A DNA stretch of 64,000 bases from Massilia atriviolacea. Its GTDB lineage: Bacteria > Pseudomonadota > Gammaproteobacteria > Burkholderiales > Burkholderiaceae_D. Positions 11,365-21,032 of this stretch are shown one piece after another; position 1 is the first letter of the stretch; the number at the start of each line of letters is the position of its first letter. The stretch covers positions 62,001-126,000 of the forward strand of contig NZ_RXLQ01000006.1 of assembly GCF_003953935.1 (NCBI RefSeq), written 5' to 3'. The notes under the pieces were generated by a model. That model ran no database searches and was not told where the DNA came from. It saw nothing but the letters and a program-made list of their open reading frames with translations. The position numbers and the translations under genes are program-made.

Positions 11365-11472
11365 GCGCCGGCGTCATGCCGCGCGCGCGCTTGCCGATGT
11401 CCACGATGGGCTCCGGGCGCTCGAGGAAGTGGATGAACCGATGGCCGATATCGTCGGCATTCGAGCCGGGGT

Positions 11473-11673
11473 TCATGTCGGTTGCGCCGGATCGTTGGCC
11501 TCCGGCAGCACACTGTCCTTGCGCTTGCGCCCGAAGAAACGCTTCCACGCCGAGAGTTCGAAAAACATGCCGAGCAGTGCAAAGCCGGCCGCGTATTCTA
11601 TCGACGGCATGTAAAAGTACAGCGCCAGGGCCAATGCGAAGCAGACCGTTGCCGTGAGATGAGGATTTTTCAT
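11473..11673 (-). CDS. small hypothetical membrane protein
   Basis: A 66-residue protein with two hydrophobic segments (about residues 6-21 and 27-41) and a polar, charged C-terminus (SAWKRFFGRKRKDS). I do not recognise a named family. The ATG at 11673 gives a plausible short membrane protein; the upstream extension of the open frame has no coding character. It is the last gene of a short leftward pair with the membrane protein at 11739-12158. Confidence 0.55.
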   Translation of the reverse strand: MKNPHLTATVCFALALALYFYMPSIEYAAGFALLGMFFELSAWKRFFGRKRKDSVLPEANDPAQPT

Positions 11674-11738
11674 GACACCAATGTCGAGCGTTGTGGACTG
11701 CGCAGTATGCGCCGCAAACACGGCGCGATCAAGCCGGC

Positions 11739-12158
11739 TCACCTCCTCGATGCGGCTTCGTCGTGCCGCTCGCGCCAGCGTGCCGGCCGATAAGCGGGAT
11801 TGCGCCTGGCCGGCCACACGAAAGACGTGAACATGAATACCGACACGCACATCAGCGGCAGCATCACGCCCAGCACGGCCGGCTCCGGATACAGCCAGAT
11901 CATCGCGCCGCCCGCCACCAGCTGGAACAGCGCGATCGCCACCGCCATCGCGCGCCGCCAGGCAGAACGCACGATGCGATAACCGGCCACCGCAAAGAAA
12001 AAGTAGCCGCTGGCAAACGCCAGGATCCCCGCGCCCATCACGGCCAGGGTGGCATCCCCCGCAAACGGGTGTAGCTGCGCTGGCGGCAGCAAGGTGAGCG
12101 AGGTGGCGAACAAGGCCGCCAGGCCCGCCAGGAAGGCGAGCGCCTGTACAAGTTTCAT
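11739..12158 (-). CDS. hypothetical four-helix membrane protein
   Basis: A 139-residue protein with four hydrophobic helices (about residues 5-22, 38-58, 70-88 and 93-114) and a basic, polar C-terminal tail. No conserved motif allows a functional name. It is transcribed leftward with the small membrane protein downstream and is divergent from the YaiI-family gene, with about 165 bases between them. Confidence 0.6.
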   Translation of the reverse strand: MKLVQALAFLAGLAALFATSLTLLPPAQLHPFAGDATLAVMGAGILAFASGYFFFAVAGYRIVRSAWRRAMAVAIALFQLVAGGAMIWLYPEPAVLGVMLPLMCVSVFMFTSFVWPARRNPAYRPARWRERHDEAASRR

Positions 12159-12325
12159 CCGGACTCCGCGTGATGCAACGGACGAATGTCCGGCAAGGTT
12201 TCAGAATGGCAGGAATTGCCAAGCATGTATGAAACTTGTCGAAAGATAACACATGATGCATCGCGCTGCCAGCGGCGGCGCTATACTGTGCGCCCGTCCC
12301 ACCATCCGCTGAGAAAGAACCGAAC

Positions 12326-12784
12326 ATGATGCAAATATGGGTCGATGCCGATGCCTGCCCGGCCGTGATCAAGGAGATCCTGTACCGCGTGGCCGAGCGC
12401 CTGCAACTGAACGTGACCCTGGTCGCCAACCAGCTGATGCGGGTGCCGCCGTCGCGCTTCGTGCGCGCAGTGCAGGTGCCGTCCGGGGCCGATGTCGCCG
12501 ATGCCGAAATCGTGCGCCTGCTCAATCCCGGCGACCTGGTGGTGACAGGCGATATTCCGCTGGCCGCCGACGTGCTGCTCAAGGGCGGATTCGCGCTCAA
12601 TCCGCGCGGCGAGTTCTACACCGACGACAACATCGCCCAGATGCTCACCATGCGCAAGTTCATGGACGAATTGCGCGGCAGCGGGGTCGACACCGGCGGG
12701 CCCGCGCCCTTCGGCCAGGCCGACCGCCAGAACTTCGCCAACCAGCTCGACCGCCATCTGGCGCGCCACGCCAAACGGCCGTGA
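12326..12784 (+). CDS. YaiI/YqxD family (UPF0178) protein
   Basis: A 152-residue protein matching UPF0178: the N-terminal [16 protein letters not shown] with conserved aspartates, [13 protein letters not shown], and the C-terminal [12 protein letters not shown]. The fold is PIN/NYN-nuclease-like and the conserved acidic residues are retained, but no reaction is established for the family. The start at 12326 could shift by one codon because the gene begins ATGATG. Confidence 0.9.
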   Translation: MMQIWVDADACPAVIKEILYRVAERLQLNVTLVANQLMRVPPSRFVRAVQVPSGADVADAEIVRLLNPGDLVVTGDIPLAADVLLKGGFALNPRGEFYTDDNIAQMLTMRKFMDELRGSGVDTGGPAPFGQADRQNFANQLDRHLARHAKRP

Positions 12785-12979
12785 ACGGGATGCCCGCCGA
12801 TGGCCGGGCTTGCTTGACGGTATTGCAGGAGGCGCGCAGCAGGGCGCCATGCATCCCCGCCTTGTCGAACTTGCGTCGAGCGCCAACAAGATCTCCGGGC
12901 GCCTCGCCGCCCTCGACCGCGATGTCCGGCGTGGCGTTCGCAGCCGCCGGGCCGATCGACTAGCCAGTCGACATGCGCA

Positions 12980-13747
12980 TCACCGTGGTGCGCGTTTCAT
13001 TGCGATCGCTTCCCCGAGAGAATGCGTGCCGGGTGCATACAGCGCCAGCCCCGCGCCGGCAATGGACACGGTCACCGCAGCGGCCAGGAAGGCCTTGCCG
13101 GTACGCCGGATCGCCGGCTCGATCCAGTGTGCGCGGTCGAGCCCGCGCAGGCGACGGTACAGGCTGGCCGAGAGCAGCCCGTCGACCAGCAGCTCGGCGA
13201 ACAACAGCGGCGCCGAGGATACCAGCGAGAACATCATGAAGACGGCCGCGCCCAGGGCGACGCACATGCCCGCGAGCAGCGCCAGCGGAATGAGCAGATC
13301 GTCGGCGCCGTCGGCCGCATCGAGCGCCTGGCCGACGCCGCTGTCGGCCGCGCTGTCGATGAGCCCGCCGTCGGATGGCTCCCAGTCGCCGCTGGCGCCG
13401 CCGCCATCGAAGCCGCCGCCCTTGCCGCTGAACGATGCGTCGGCATCGTCCCTGGACGGGTTCAGGTCGAGCGAGATATCGCCTTCGCCGCGCCAGCGCA
13501 GCCACAGCCAGAGCAGGAACAGGAAGACCAGATAGGCCACGGCGATCGATGCAGGATAACGCAGCCACATCGCGTGCAGCCCCGCGTGCAGCAGCAGGAA
13601 CGAGGCCAGCAAGCCCGCCGCGCCGGTCAGCGTGACCAGCAGCAGCATCTGCAAGCGCGGATAGCTGTCGCGTTCGAGCCTGCTTCGGGCGCGGGCGATG
13701 GCGCGCTCGCGCTGCGATACCACAGGACGTCGTCTCATGCGCGTCAT
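12980..13747 (-). CDS. hypothetical multi-helix membrane protein
   Basis: A 255-residue protein with a basic N-terminus, two helices (about residues 33-54 and 61-84), a Gly/Asp/Ser-rich soluble loop (about 88-148) and further helices at about 151-190 and 217-237. I recognise no family. The loop (GGGFDGGGASGDWEPSDGG) is low complexity and is probably a flexible linker. It lies 14 bases downstream of the VOC gene on the same strand and may be co-transcribed. Confidence 0.55.
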   Translation of the reverse strand: MTRMRRRPVVSQRERAIARARSRLERDSYPRLQMLLLVTLTGAAGLLASFLLLHAGLHAMWLRYPASIAVAYLVFLFLLWLWLRWRGEGDISLDLNPSRDDADASFSGKGGGFDGGGASGDWEPSDGGLIDSAADSGVGQALDAADGADDLLIPLALLAGMCVALGAAVFMMFSLVSSAPLLFAELLVDGLLSASLYRRLRGLDRAHWIEPAIRRTGKAFLAAAVTVSIAGAGLALYAPGTHSLGEAIAMKRAPR

Positions 13748-13761
13748 GGCGGTGCCGTGCG

Positions 13762-14133
13762 TCAGGCCTCAGGCTGGTGGCACACCGCCTCGATATTGTG
13801 GCCATCGGGCCCGATGACGAAGGCGCCGTAATAATCCGGATGGTAGTGCGCGCGGATGCCCGGTGCGCCGTTGTCCTTCGCCCCGGCTTCCAGCGCGGCA
13901 GCGTAGAACTGGCGCACCTGTTCGCGGCTGTCGGCGACAAAGGCCACATGCATCTGGCCAGACGCCGGGCCGCCCTGGCCGAACCAGAATTCCGGCTTGC
14001 CGTGCTTGCCCAGCCCGGCCCAGCCTTTGACTTCGGTGATCAGGGAAATGCCGAGCGGCGCCAGCGCCTTGCCGAAAAACGTTTTGCTCTCTTCGTAGTT
14101 ACTTACTGCAAAGCCAAGATGGTCGATGATCAT
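13762..14133 (-). CDS. VOC family protein (glyoxalase-like)
   Basis: A 123-residue vicinal-oxygen-chelate fold protein: MIIDHLGFAVSNYEESKTFF at the start, HVAFVADSREQVRQFYAAAL in the middle and GPDGHNIEAVCH at the C-terminus. Conserved metal-site positions are visible as His in IDHLGF, His in MHVAF and Glu in NIEAVC. Substrate is unknown; annotations in this subgroup range from glyoxalase to antibiotic-binding protein. Confidence 0.85.
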   Translation of the reverse strand: MIIDHLGFAVSNYEESKTFFGKALAPLGISLITEVKGWAGLGKHGKPEFWFGQGGPASGQMHVAFVADSREQVRQFYAAALEAGAKDNGAPGIRAHYHPDYYGAFVIGPDGHNIEAVCHQPEA

Positions 14134-14169
14134 GTCGGGTCCGATCGTGCGTTAACGGGATAAACAAGC

Positions 14170-14188
14170 TGCCATGTACTTCATGGCA
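14170..14188 (-). terminator. possible weak terminator downstream of the DUF2147 gene
   Basis: A seven-base stem TGCCATG / CATGGCA (14170-14176 and 14182-14188) is followed on the minus strand by GCTTGTTTAT. It lies between the stop of the DUF2147 gene and the start of the VOC gene. The stem is only moderately GC-rich and the T-run is short. Confidence 0.3.
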
Positions 14189-14276
14189 ACTTTGTATCCT
14201 GAATAATATCAGAGGAGAGCTTGGCGATCAGCAATAATCTGGATCGCCGCCGCGCAGGATGCGCGGGTGAAGCGGC

Positions 14277-14726
14277 TTACTCTTCGCGCACCCAGACCTG
14301 GGAGCGTCCGAACACGGGCATGCCGACATAGCCGCGCACATTGAGTTTCTTGCCGCCTTCGACGACTTTCAGTTTGCTCTTGTAGACCTTGCCGTTGTCC
14401 GGATCGAGGATCTGGCCGCCCGTGTATTCGTCGCCTTCTTTTTTCAGGCCGCTCATGAAGGTCATGCCGAGGATCGGCTGGTCCTTGTTGACGCCTTCGC
14501 ATTTATTGCATTTGGGATTTTGCTCGCTGCCTTCGGGACGGAACAATTTTTCCAGCTTGCCCTGGATTTCGCCGTTGTTCTCGCTGATGCGGATCAGCGC
14601 CTTCGGCTTGCCGGTCACGTCGTCGATGTTTTTCCACAGGCCGACCGGGGACGCTGCGTCCTGCGCCATGGCCGGCGCCATGGCCAGCATGGCGGCGATC
14701 AGGGTGGCTGTTGTAAGTGCTTTCAT
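14277..14726 (-). CDS. exported DUF2147 family protein
   Basis: A 149-residue protein with a cleavable signal peptide (MKALTTATLIAAMLAMAPAMA) followed by a DUF2147 domain: SPVGLWKNIDDVTGKPKALI, CNKCEGVNKDQPILGM and LNVRGYVGMPVFGRSQVWVR. DUF2147 proteins are small periplasmic beta-barrel-like proteins of unknown role. The CNKC pair is conserved in the family. The start is the ATG at 14726, right before the signal peptide. Confidence 0.88.
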   Translation of the reverse strand: MKALTTATLIAAMLAMAPAMAQDAASPVGLWKNIDDVTGKPKALIRISENNGEIQGKLEKLFRPEGSEQNPKCNKCEGVNKDQPILGMTFMSGLKKEGDEYTGGQILDPDNGKVYKSKLKVVEGGKKLNVRGYVGMPVFGRSQVWVREE

Positions 14727-14949
14727 GGTGTCTCCAGTATTGTTAGTGTGTCTAGCGTTGCTAGTGTAGCAAACTGGATGCGGTATTTGGGCGTGGATAC
14801 GGCGCGCTGCGACCTGACAGTTGAGAGGGGCAACAGCGGTGGGGAAGAAAACTGCGGGAGAGGCCGGCAAGCGGCAGGCGATAAGGGCGCGCTACCGCAG
14901 GCTATTCCCGGCTGACGTCGGCGCGCTGGCCGACGTCGGCATGCGCCGC

Positions 14950-15864
14950 TTAAGGCGCGACGAGGATCTTGACGATTTCGTAGGTGCTGCCTGACATGAT
15001 GGCGCCCTGGGCGTTGAGCGTATGGGAGCGCACGGTACCGAAACCACTTGCCAGCCACGAGACGTCTGTTTCGCCATTTTTTCCTGTTGGAGACGACAGC
15101 TTGCAGGTGTTCTTGAAAGTGTATCCAGCCACTGTTACCGTTTCAAAACCGTTAAATGTGAATTCATCGGTTTCCGAACTGACCGTCGAGGTATTTTCCG
15201 GGGAGTATGTTCGGGTAGCGGTGTAATGATTGATGACTGTCTGGCCCGGCACAAGGTCCAGGTTCATTTTGGCATCGGCCGAATTCACTTCTTTAAAGCT
15301 GTAGACGCCGCGATCGGTGTAGTCCACCATCCCGGGAAAATAGGCAAAGTTACCTTCTACGTGACGATAGACAACGCCAAACAAGGTGCCGTCAGTGCGC
15401 ATTTCCGTCACGCCGAATGTTGGCTTGCCTTCAAAGATCTCCCTTGAGACTGTCTGCGTGGCGCCGTAGGTATCGATGAACTTCACGCCGGCCGTCAGCG
15501 TGAAGCATGCCGCCACCGTTGGTGCGGCCGTGGTTGTTGGAGCCGGAGCGGGGGCTGGAGCAGGGGCTGGAGCAGGAGCCGGAGCGGGGGCTGGGGCAGG
15601 GGCCGGAGCGGGGACCGGAGCAGGGGCCGGGGCGGGCGCTGGCACGGGCACGGGGGTTGGCGTCGGCGCCGTTGCTGGCGATACCGGCGCTGGCGCAGGC
15701 AGCGGCGCCGCGACCGCAGGTTCCGGCGTCGTGACCGGCGCCGGCACCACGACCACAGGCGCAGCCGGCGCCATGGCCGGTGCGGTATTGTTATCGGACG
15801 AACCGCCGCCGCAACCGGCGATCAGGACGCTGGACAGGGCGATGGCATAAGCTGATTGTTTCAT
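14950..15864 (-). CDS. lipoprotein with long Pro-Ala repeat linker
   Basis: A 304-residue predicted lipoprotein: the lipobox LIAGC puts the lipidated Cys near residue 18, followed by GGGSSDNN. Residues about 30-110 are an almost pure Pro-Ala/Val repeat that would form a stiff extended spacer. The C-terminal domain (about 115-304) has two Cys, is beta-rich in appearance and matches no family I know. It probably displays the domain away from the outer membrane. Confidence 0.7.
   Translation of the reverse strand: MKQSAYAIALSSVLIAGCGGGSSDNNTAPAMAPAAPVVVVPAPVTTPEPAVAAPLPAPAPVSPATAPTPTPVPVPAPAPAPAPVPAPAPAPAPAPAPAPAPAPAPAPAPTTTAAPTVAACFTLTAGVKFIDTYGATQTVSREIFEGKPTFGVTEMRTDGTLFGVVYRHVEGNFAYFPGMVDYTDRGVYSFKEVNSADAKMNLDLVPGQTVINHYTATRTYSPENTSTVSSETDEFTFNGFETVTVAGYTFKNTCKLSSPTGKNGETDVSWLASGFGTVRSHTLNAQGAIMSGSTYEIVKILVAP
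15540..15665. repeat. low-complexity hexamer repeat encoding Pro-Ala
   Basis: Tandem GGAGCN/GGGGCN units encode the (PA)n linker of the lipoprotein on the minus strand. Runs of six-base units can change copy number by slippage, altering linker length in frame. The repeat is visible directly; variation is inferred. Confidence 0.8.
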
Positions 15865-16300
15865 GGTATTCCTCTTTCAAAAAATCGTCGTACTTGCGCC
15901 GGCCAATGGCAATCCATCACGGCCATGCCGCGGGACCGGCAAGTTGTTTGTCTGCGTGCCGGCGTGAACCGGTGAGTGATGTTGTTATGCGCGCTGGGAA
16001 CGCCAGCCCTGTGCATGCGCACGGAACCGGGTAGCAGAGGGGCAGTCGACGGCAGGCGTCGATCGACGGGAACAAATCAGGGACATCGCAGGTGTTAACC
16101 GGAAAACCAATAGCGGGACTGGATCCGGCTCACCAAAGAGCGATAGTATAAAGAAACTTTAAGTTCTTTTCAGAAAAGAATTGTTAAATGTTAACTTTAT
16201 AAGACAGTGCGTATTTTCAACTTGACATTTTTTAATGTAAGTACAGCGCGCTTCTGTTTCCTGCGGAAAGCAGAAGCGCGCAGCACCAACGCGCGACGGC
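15865..16300. other. intergenic region between the lipoprotein gene and valS
   Basis: No convincing gene in about 435 bases. The first half is ordinary GC-rich sequence. The stretch 16140-16245 is strongly AT-rich and likely carries the promoter of the leftward lipoprotein gene or some other transcript. It ends in a perfect 11-base inverted repeat just downstream of valS. Confidence 0.5.
16246..16281 (-). terminator. inverted repeat after valS, likely transcript terminator
   Basis: GCGCGCTTCTG (16246-16256) pairs perfectly with CAGAAGCGCGC (16271-16281) across a 14-base loop. It lies 20 bases after the valS stop. The sequence following it on the minus strand is AT-rich but has no clean T-run, so it may be a stabilising 3' hairpin rather than a strong intrinsic terminator. 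Confidence 0.5.
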
Positions 16301-19111
16301 TTAGGCCGGCGGCAGCTTGGCCAGCTGCTCGCGCAGCTTTTCGATGGTGGCCGAGAACGCCACCAGGCGCTCTTTTTCCTGCGCCACCACCGCCTCGGGC
16401 GCGCGCGCCACGAAGCTTTCGTTGCCCAGCTTGCCGTTGACCTTGGCGATTTCCCCTTCGATGCGGGCGATTTCCTTCGACATGCGCTCGCGCTCGGCGG
16501 CGACGTCGATTTCCACTTTCAGCATCAGCTTGGTCGCGCCTACCACCGCCACCGCCGCCGGCGATTCCGGCAAGGTGTCGACGATGTTCACTTCCGACAG
16601 CTTGCCCAGCGTCTGCACGTAGGCCGCATAGCTTTCCAGGCGCGCCCGGTCGGCAGCGTCCGCCGCTTCGACGATCAGCGGCACGCGCATCGATTCCGGC
16701 AGCTTCATTTCGCCGCGCAGGGTGCGGGTGCCGTCGGTCAGCGCCTTGAGCTGGCCCATCCACTCTTCCGCGCGCTCGTCGATGAGCGCAGGATTGGCTT
16801 CCGGATACGGCTGCACCATGATCGAATCGCCGGCCGGATTGAGCTGTTTGCCGGCCAGCGGGGCGACGGTCTGCCACAGCGTTTCGGTCACGAACGGGAT
16901 GATCGGATGCGCCAGGCGCAGGATCACTTCCAGCACGCGCAGCAGGGTGTTGCGGGTGGCGCGCTGCTGGCCTTCGTTGCCGTGCTGGATCTGGACCTTG
17001 GCCATTTCCAGGTACCAGTCGCAGTAGTCGTACCAGACGAACTTGTGGATGGCCGAGGCGATGTTATCGAAGCGGTAGTCGGCGAAGCCCTTGGCCACTT
17101 CCATCTCGGCGCGCTGCATGGTCGACAGGATCCAGCGGTCGCCCTGCGACAGGTCGGCATCGGCCGGCACGCCGCAATCCTTGCCCTCGGTGTTCATCAG
17201 CACGAAGCGGGTGGCGTTCCACAGCTTGTTGTTGAAGTTGCGGTAGCCTTCTGCGCGGCCCAGGTCGAAGTTGATGTTGCGGCCCAGCGAAGCGTAGCTG
17301 GCCATGGTGAAGCGCACCGCGTCGGTGCCGTAGGCCGCGATCCCTGCCGGGAATTCCTTGCGCGTGGCCTTGGCGATCTTTTCGGCGTCGCGCGGATTCA
17401 TCAGGCCGGTGGTGCGCTTCTCGACCAGCGCGTCGACGTCGATGCCGTCGATCAGGTCGATCGGGTCGAGCGTGTTGCCCTTCGATTTGGACATCTTCTG
17501 CCCGCTCGAATCGCGCACCAGGCCGTGCACGTACACGGTCTCGAACGGCACCTTGCCGGTGAAGTGCGCGGTCATCATGACCATGCGCGCCACCCAGAAG
17601 AAGATGATGTCGAAACCGGTCACCAGCACCGACGACGGCAGGAAGGTCTTGATGTCGACCGTCTCGTCCGGCCAGCCCATGGTGGAGAAGGGCACCAGCG
17701 CCGACGAGAACCAGGTATCGAGCACGTCGTCGTCGCGCCGCAGCGGCGCCGTCACGCCGGCCGCCAGCGCCTTGGCCCTGGCTTCTTCCTCGGTCTTGGC
17801 CACAAAAATGTTACCGGCATCGTCGTACCACGCCGGAATCTGGTGGCCCCACCACAGCTGGCGCGAGATGCACCAGTCCTGGATGTTGTTGAGCCACTGG
17901 TTGTAGGTGGTGTTCCAGTTCTCGGGCACGAACTTGATCTCGCCGCTGGCGACCTTGTCGAGCGCCACTTCGGCGATCGACTTACCGGGGAAGAAGGTGC
18001 CTTCCGGGGCCGGCTTGGTCATCGCCACGAACCACTGGTCGGTCAGCATCGGCTCGATGACGACGCCGGTGCGGTCGCCGCGCGGCACCATCAGCTTGTG
18101 CGGCTTGACTTCCTGCAGCAGGCCTTGCGCATCGAGGTCGGCCACGATCTTCTTGCGCGCCACGAAGCGGTCCAGGCCACGGTAGGCCTGCGGCGCTTCG
18201 TCGTTCATTTTGGCGTCGAGCGTCATCACGCAGATCATCGGCAGCTTGTGGCGCTGGCCGACGGCGTAGTCGTTCAGGTCGTGCGCCGGGGTGATCTTCA
18301 CGCAGCCGGTGCCGAAGGCCTTGTCGACGTAGTCGTCGGCGATGATCGGGATCTCGCGTTCGGTCAGCGGCAGCTTGAGCATCTTGCCGACCAGCGCCTG
18401 GTAGCGCTCGTCGGTCGGATCGACCGCCACGGCGACGTCGCCGAGCAGCGTTTCAGGACGGGTGGTGGCCACCGTCAGGTGGCCGCTGCCGTCCGCGAAC
18501 GGATAGCGGATGTACCACATCGAGCCGTCTTCTTCTTCCGACACCACTTCCAGGTCCGACACGGCGGTGCCCAGCTTCGGGTCCCAGTTCACCAGGCGCT
18601 TGCCGCGGTAGATCAGGCCCTGCTCGAACAGGCGCACGAAGACGTCGGTGACGACCTTCGAGCGCGGCTCGTCCATGGTGAAGTATTCGCGCGACCAGTC
18701 GGGCGAGGTGCCCATGCGGCGCATCTGGCCGGTGATGATGTTGCCCGACTTTTCTTTCCATTCCCAGACTTTTGCGACGAATTTCTCGCGGCCGAGGTCA
18801 TGGCGCGAGACTTTCTGCGCGTCGAGCTGGCGCTCCACCACGATCTGGGTGGCGATGCCGGCATGGTCGGTGCCCGGAACCCAGGCGGTGTTATGGCCGC
18901 GCATGCGGTAGTAGCGGGTCAGGCCATCCATGATGGTCTGGTTGAAGGCATGGCCCATGTGCAGGGTGCCGGTGACGTTGGGCGGGGGCAGCTGGATGCA
19001 AAACGACGGCTTGTCGGCGTCGGTGGTCGCGGCGAAGTAGCCGCGTTTTTCCCACTCCGCGCGCCAGTAACGTTCAATATCGGCGGGCTCGAAAGATTTG
19101 TCTAATTCCAT
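16301..19111 (-). CDS. valS: valine--tRNA ligase
   Basis: A class I synthetase of 936 residues that charges tRNA-Val and edits Thr. Signatures: [18 protein letters not shown] (HIGH), [15 protein letters not shown] (KMSKS), the editing-domain segment [15 protein letters not shown], and the C-terminal coiled-coil tRNA-binding arm ([15 protein letters not shown] and onward). The start [16 protein letters not shown] at 19111 matches the usual N-terminus; the open frame extends 41 codons further without conservation. Confidence 0.97.
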   Translation of the reverse strand: MELDKSFEPADIERYWRAEWEKRGYFAATTDADKPSFCIQLPPPNVTGTLHMGHAFNQTIMDGLTRYYRMRGHNTAWVPGTDHAGIATQIVVERQLDAQKVSRHDLGREKFVAKVWEWKEKSGNIITGQMRRMGTSPDWSREYFTMDEPRSKVVTDVFVRLFEQGLIYRGKRLVNWDPKLGTAVSDLEVVSEEEDGSMWYIRYPFADGSGHLTVATTRPETLLGDVAVAVDPTDERYQALVGKMLKLPLTEREIPIIADDYVDKAFGTGCVKITPAHDLNDYAVGQRHKLPMICVMTLDAKMNDEAPQAYRGLDRFVARKKIVADLDAQGLLQEVKPHKLMVPRGDRTGVVIEPMLTDQWFVAMTKPAPEGTFFPGKSIAEVALDKVASGEIKFVPENWNTTYNQWLNNIQDWCISRQLWWGHQIPAWYDDAGNIFVAKTEEEARAKALAAGVTAPLRRDDDVLDTWFSSALVPFSTMGWPDETVDIKTFLPSSVLVTGFDIIFFWVARMVMMTAHFTGKVPFETVYVHGLVRDSSGQKMSKSKGNTLDPIDLIDGIDVDALVEKRTTGLMNPRDAEKIAKATRKEFPAGIAAYGTDAVRFTMASYASLGRNINFDLGRAEGYRNFNNKLWNATRFVLMNTEGKDCGVPADADLSQGDRWILSTMQRAEMEVAKGFADYRFDNIASAIHKFVWYDYCDWYLEMAKVQIQHGNEGQQRATRNTLLRVLEVILRLAHPIIPFVTETLWQTVAPLAGKQLNPAGDSIMVQPYPEANPALIDERAEEWMGQLKALTDGTRTLRGEMKLPESMRVPLIVEAADAADRARLESYAAYVQTLGKLSEVNIVDTLPESPAAVAVVGATKLMLKVEIDVAAERERMSKEIARIEGEIAKVNGKLGNESFVARAPEAVVAQEKERLVAFSATIEKLREQLAKLPPA

Positions 19112-19178
19112 GGTTTGTCGTGTATTTTTGCGAAAACGTTCATTATAGAGGAGGACGGGGCGCAGCCGGGACGGGCGT

Positions 19179-19784
19179 TTACTGGCCGGCGGCGCGCTGG
19201 CGCAGCGCTTCCAGCGTCTTGGGCATGCTGCCACGGCTCATGCTGTCGACGATCCAGCCCAGTCCCATCGGCACCGGGCCCGGATCGGTGTACACCATGT
19301 ACTTGACCACGGTCCTGTTTTTGTCCCCCGTGTGGGGGACCAGCAGCCAGTAGCCGGTGGTGTCGGCGATCGCTTGCTCGGCCGCCACGCCCGGCCAGGG
19401 CAGCATCTTCCAGCTGAGCTGGCACTGCGCGGCGGACAGCTTCGGCTCCATGCGCAGGCGGTACTTTTTCACCTTCCCGAGCGGCAGCTTGAGCGTCATG
19501 TCGACCTGGGTCGCGTCGTCCCTGCGCACCACCGCCACCTTGTCCACATTGGGCATGAAGGCGGGGTAGGACGGGTAATCCTGGATCATCGCGCACAGCT
19601 TCGGTAGCGGCGCGTTGATGATGGTGGCGGCCATGAAGGCCTTGCCGGGCTGGCCGGCCTTGCCGACATCGGCCAGGTCGACCGAGGTGTCGCTCAGCCT
19701 GGCGCTGTCGATGCCGGTGTCGGCGAATGCGCCGGGGCAGGCGGAGGCGCAAAACAGGGTTGCGGCAAATACGAGTCTGGTCAT
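19179..19784 (-). CDS. exported START/SRPBCC-like domain protein
   Basis: A 201-residue protein with a signal peptide ([21 protein letters not shown]) and a helix-grip (SRPBCC/START-like) domain: [27 protein letters not shown] at the start and [23 protein letters not shown] near the end. Such proteins bind lipids or hydrophobic ligands; the periplasmic ligand is unknown. It follows the glycosyltransferase gene by about 20 bases on the same strand, and valS lies downstream, so it may be part of an envelope-lipid operon. Confidence 0.7.
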   Translation of the reverse strand: MTRLVFAATLFCASACPGAFADTGIDSARLSDTSVDLADVGKAGQPGKAFMAATIINAPLPKLCAMIQDYPSYPAFMPNVDKVAVVRRDDATQVDMTLKLPLGKVKKYRLRMEPKLSAAQCQLSWKMLPWPGVAAEQAIADTTGYWLLVPHTGDKNRTVVKYMVYTDPGPVPMGLGWIVDSMSRGSMPKTLEALRQRAAGQ

Positions 19785-19803
19785 GGTGGGTTTTTCGGTG
19801 TGG

Positions 19804-20946
19804 TCAATCGGATGGCGTGCGGGCCGGCTTGCCCAGCACATGGTCGAGGGCATCCCGGGCCGCATTGGCCCGGCCCAGGGCGCGCGCGCGCGCGCTCATC
19901 GCCGCCAGCTGGCCGGGATGGGCCAGCAGCTGCGCGATGCGGTATTCCAGCGTCGGGCCGTCGACCGCCTTCAGGGCCACGCCCTGTTCGAGCAGGTAGT
20001 CGGCGTTGCGTTCCTCCTGCCCGGGAATCGGCGAATTGACGATCATCGGCAAGCCCATCGCCAGGCATTCCGAACTTGTCAGCCCGCCCGGCTTGGTCAC
20101 GACCAGGTCGGCGCACGCCATCAGGCGTTCCACCTGGCTGGTGAAGCCCTGGGCCAGCAGGCGTCCCGGAAAGCGCGCCTCCAGTACCTTGAGCGCGGCC
20201 AGGGCCTTGGCGTTCTTGCCGGCCAGGACGATCAGCTGGAAAGTGCCTTCCAGCGACAGCAGGCGCTCGGCCACCGTCTCCAGGCTGCCCAGGCCCGCGC
20301 CGCCGCCCATCAGCAGGAAGGTGGTGGTGGCCGGGTCGAGGCCGAACTCGCGCGCGCAGGTGGCGCGGTCGAGCGCCTGGCCGAAGGCCGGCATGATCGG
20401 AATGCCGGTGACGTGGATGCGTTCGGGCGCAATGCCGCAGCGGCGCATGCGGTAGGCCACTTCCTCGTTGCCGGCAAAGTAGCCGGCCATGTTCTCGTGC
20501 ACCCACATGCGGTGCAGGTCGAAGTCGGTCACCTGCACCCACACCGGGGTGGTGAAGCCGCGTTTGCGGATCGCGCGCGCCAGGATTTCGGCCGGCAGGA
20601 AGTGGGTGCAGACGATGGCGTCCGGCTGCGCCTCCTCGATCGCTTGCATCAGCGCGCGCGTGTTGAGGCGTTCGAGGCCGCGCCGCAGTTGCTGCATGGT
20701 GCTGTCGGGGCGCGCATCGTTGCTGGCCTGGTACAGGTAGCCCCACAGCGCCGGCGCCTTGTTCACCAGCTTCAGATAGAACTCGGTATACATCTTGCGA
20801 AAGGCGTAAGGGACGTAGTCCATCACGTCCAGGTGGGTGGCCTCGACGCCGCCCGGCGCCGCGCCGGCGGCGGCGCGAATCGCTTCGGCCGCGCGCATAT
20901 GGCCGGCGCCGGCGGAAACGCTTAACAACAGGATCTTCTTGCTCAT
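19804..20946 (-). CDS. MGDG synthase-like GT28 glycosyltransferase
   Basis: A 380-residue glycosyltransferase of the MurG/UgtP/MGDG-synthase group. The N-terminal domain starts KILLLSVSAGAGHMRAAEAI, the acceptor-side GAGH motif. The C-terminal GT28 domain has GGGAGLGSLETVAERLL and the sugar-nucleotide motif KPGGLTSSECLAMGLPMI. The family transfers a hexose from a UDP-sugar to diacylglycerol at the inner membrane; the exact sugar is not predictable here. The start MSKKILLLS at 20946 is preferred over a 24-codon upstream extension. It is adjacent to the START-like lipid-binding protein. Confidence 0.8.
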   Translation of the reverse strand: MSKKILLLSVSAGAGHMRAAEAIRAAAGAAPGGVEATHLDVMDYVPYAFRKMYTEFYLKLVNKAPALWGYLYQASNDARPDSTMQQLRRGLERLNTRALMQAIEEAQPDAIVCTHFLPAEILARAIRKRGFTTPVWVQVTDFDLHRMWVHENMAGYFAGNEEVAYRMRRCGIAPERIHVTGIPIMPAFGQALDRATCAREFGLDPATTTFLLMGGGAGLGSLETVAERLLSLEGTFQLIVLAGKNAKALAALKVLEARFPGRLLAQGFTSQVERLMACADLVVTKPGGLTSSECLAMGLPMIVNSPIPGQEERNADYLLEQGVALKAVDGPTLEYRIAQLLAHPGQLAAMSARARALGRANAARDALDHVLGKPARTPSD

Positions 20947-21032
20947 ACGTGCCTGGAATGGAAAGGGGCGCCACGCGCTCCGGATCGACGAAAGTCTGCC
21001 AGCGTACCATTTTCGCAAGGTCCCGCGTCAGA

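Noticed and set aside
12785-12979. Possible small gene between the YaiI-family gene and the membrane protein
   Set aside because: Frames on both strands lack a ribosome binding site and any conserved feature; the spacer is under 200 bases.
15540-15665. Possible CRISPR or satellite array
   Set aside because: Units are six bases with no unique spacers, and they encode an in-frame Pro-Ala linker in a gene with a lipobox.
16907-19105. A 732-codon plus-strand open frame opposite valS
   Set aside because: Shadow of valS with no conserved domain.
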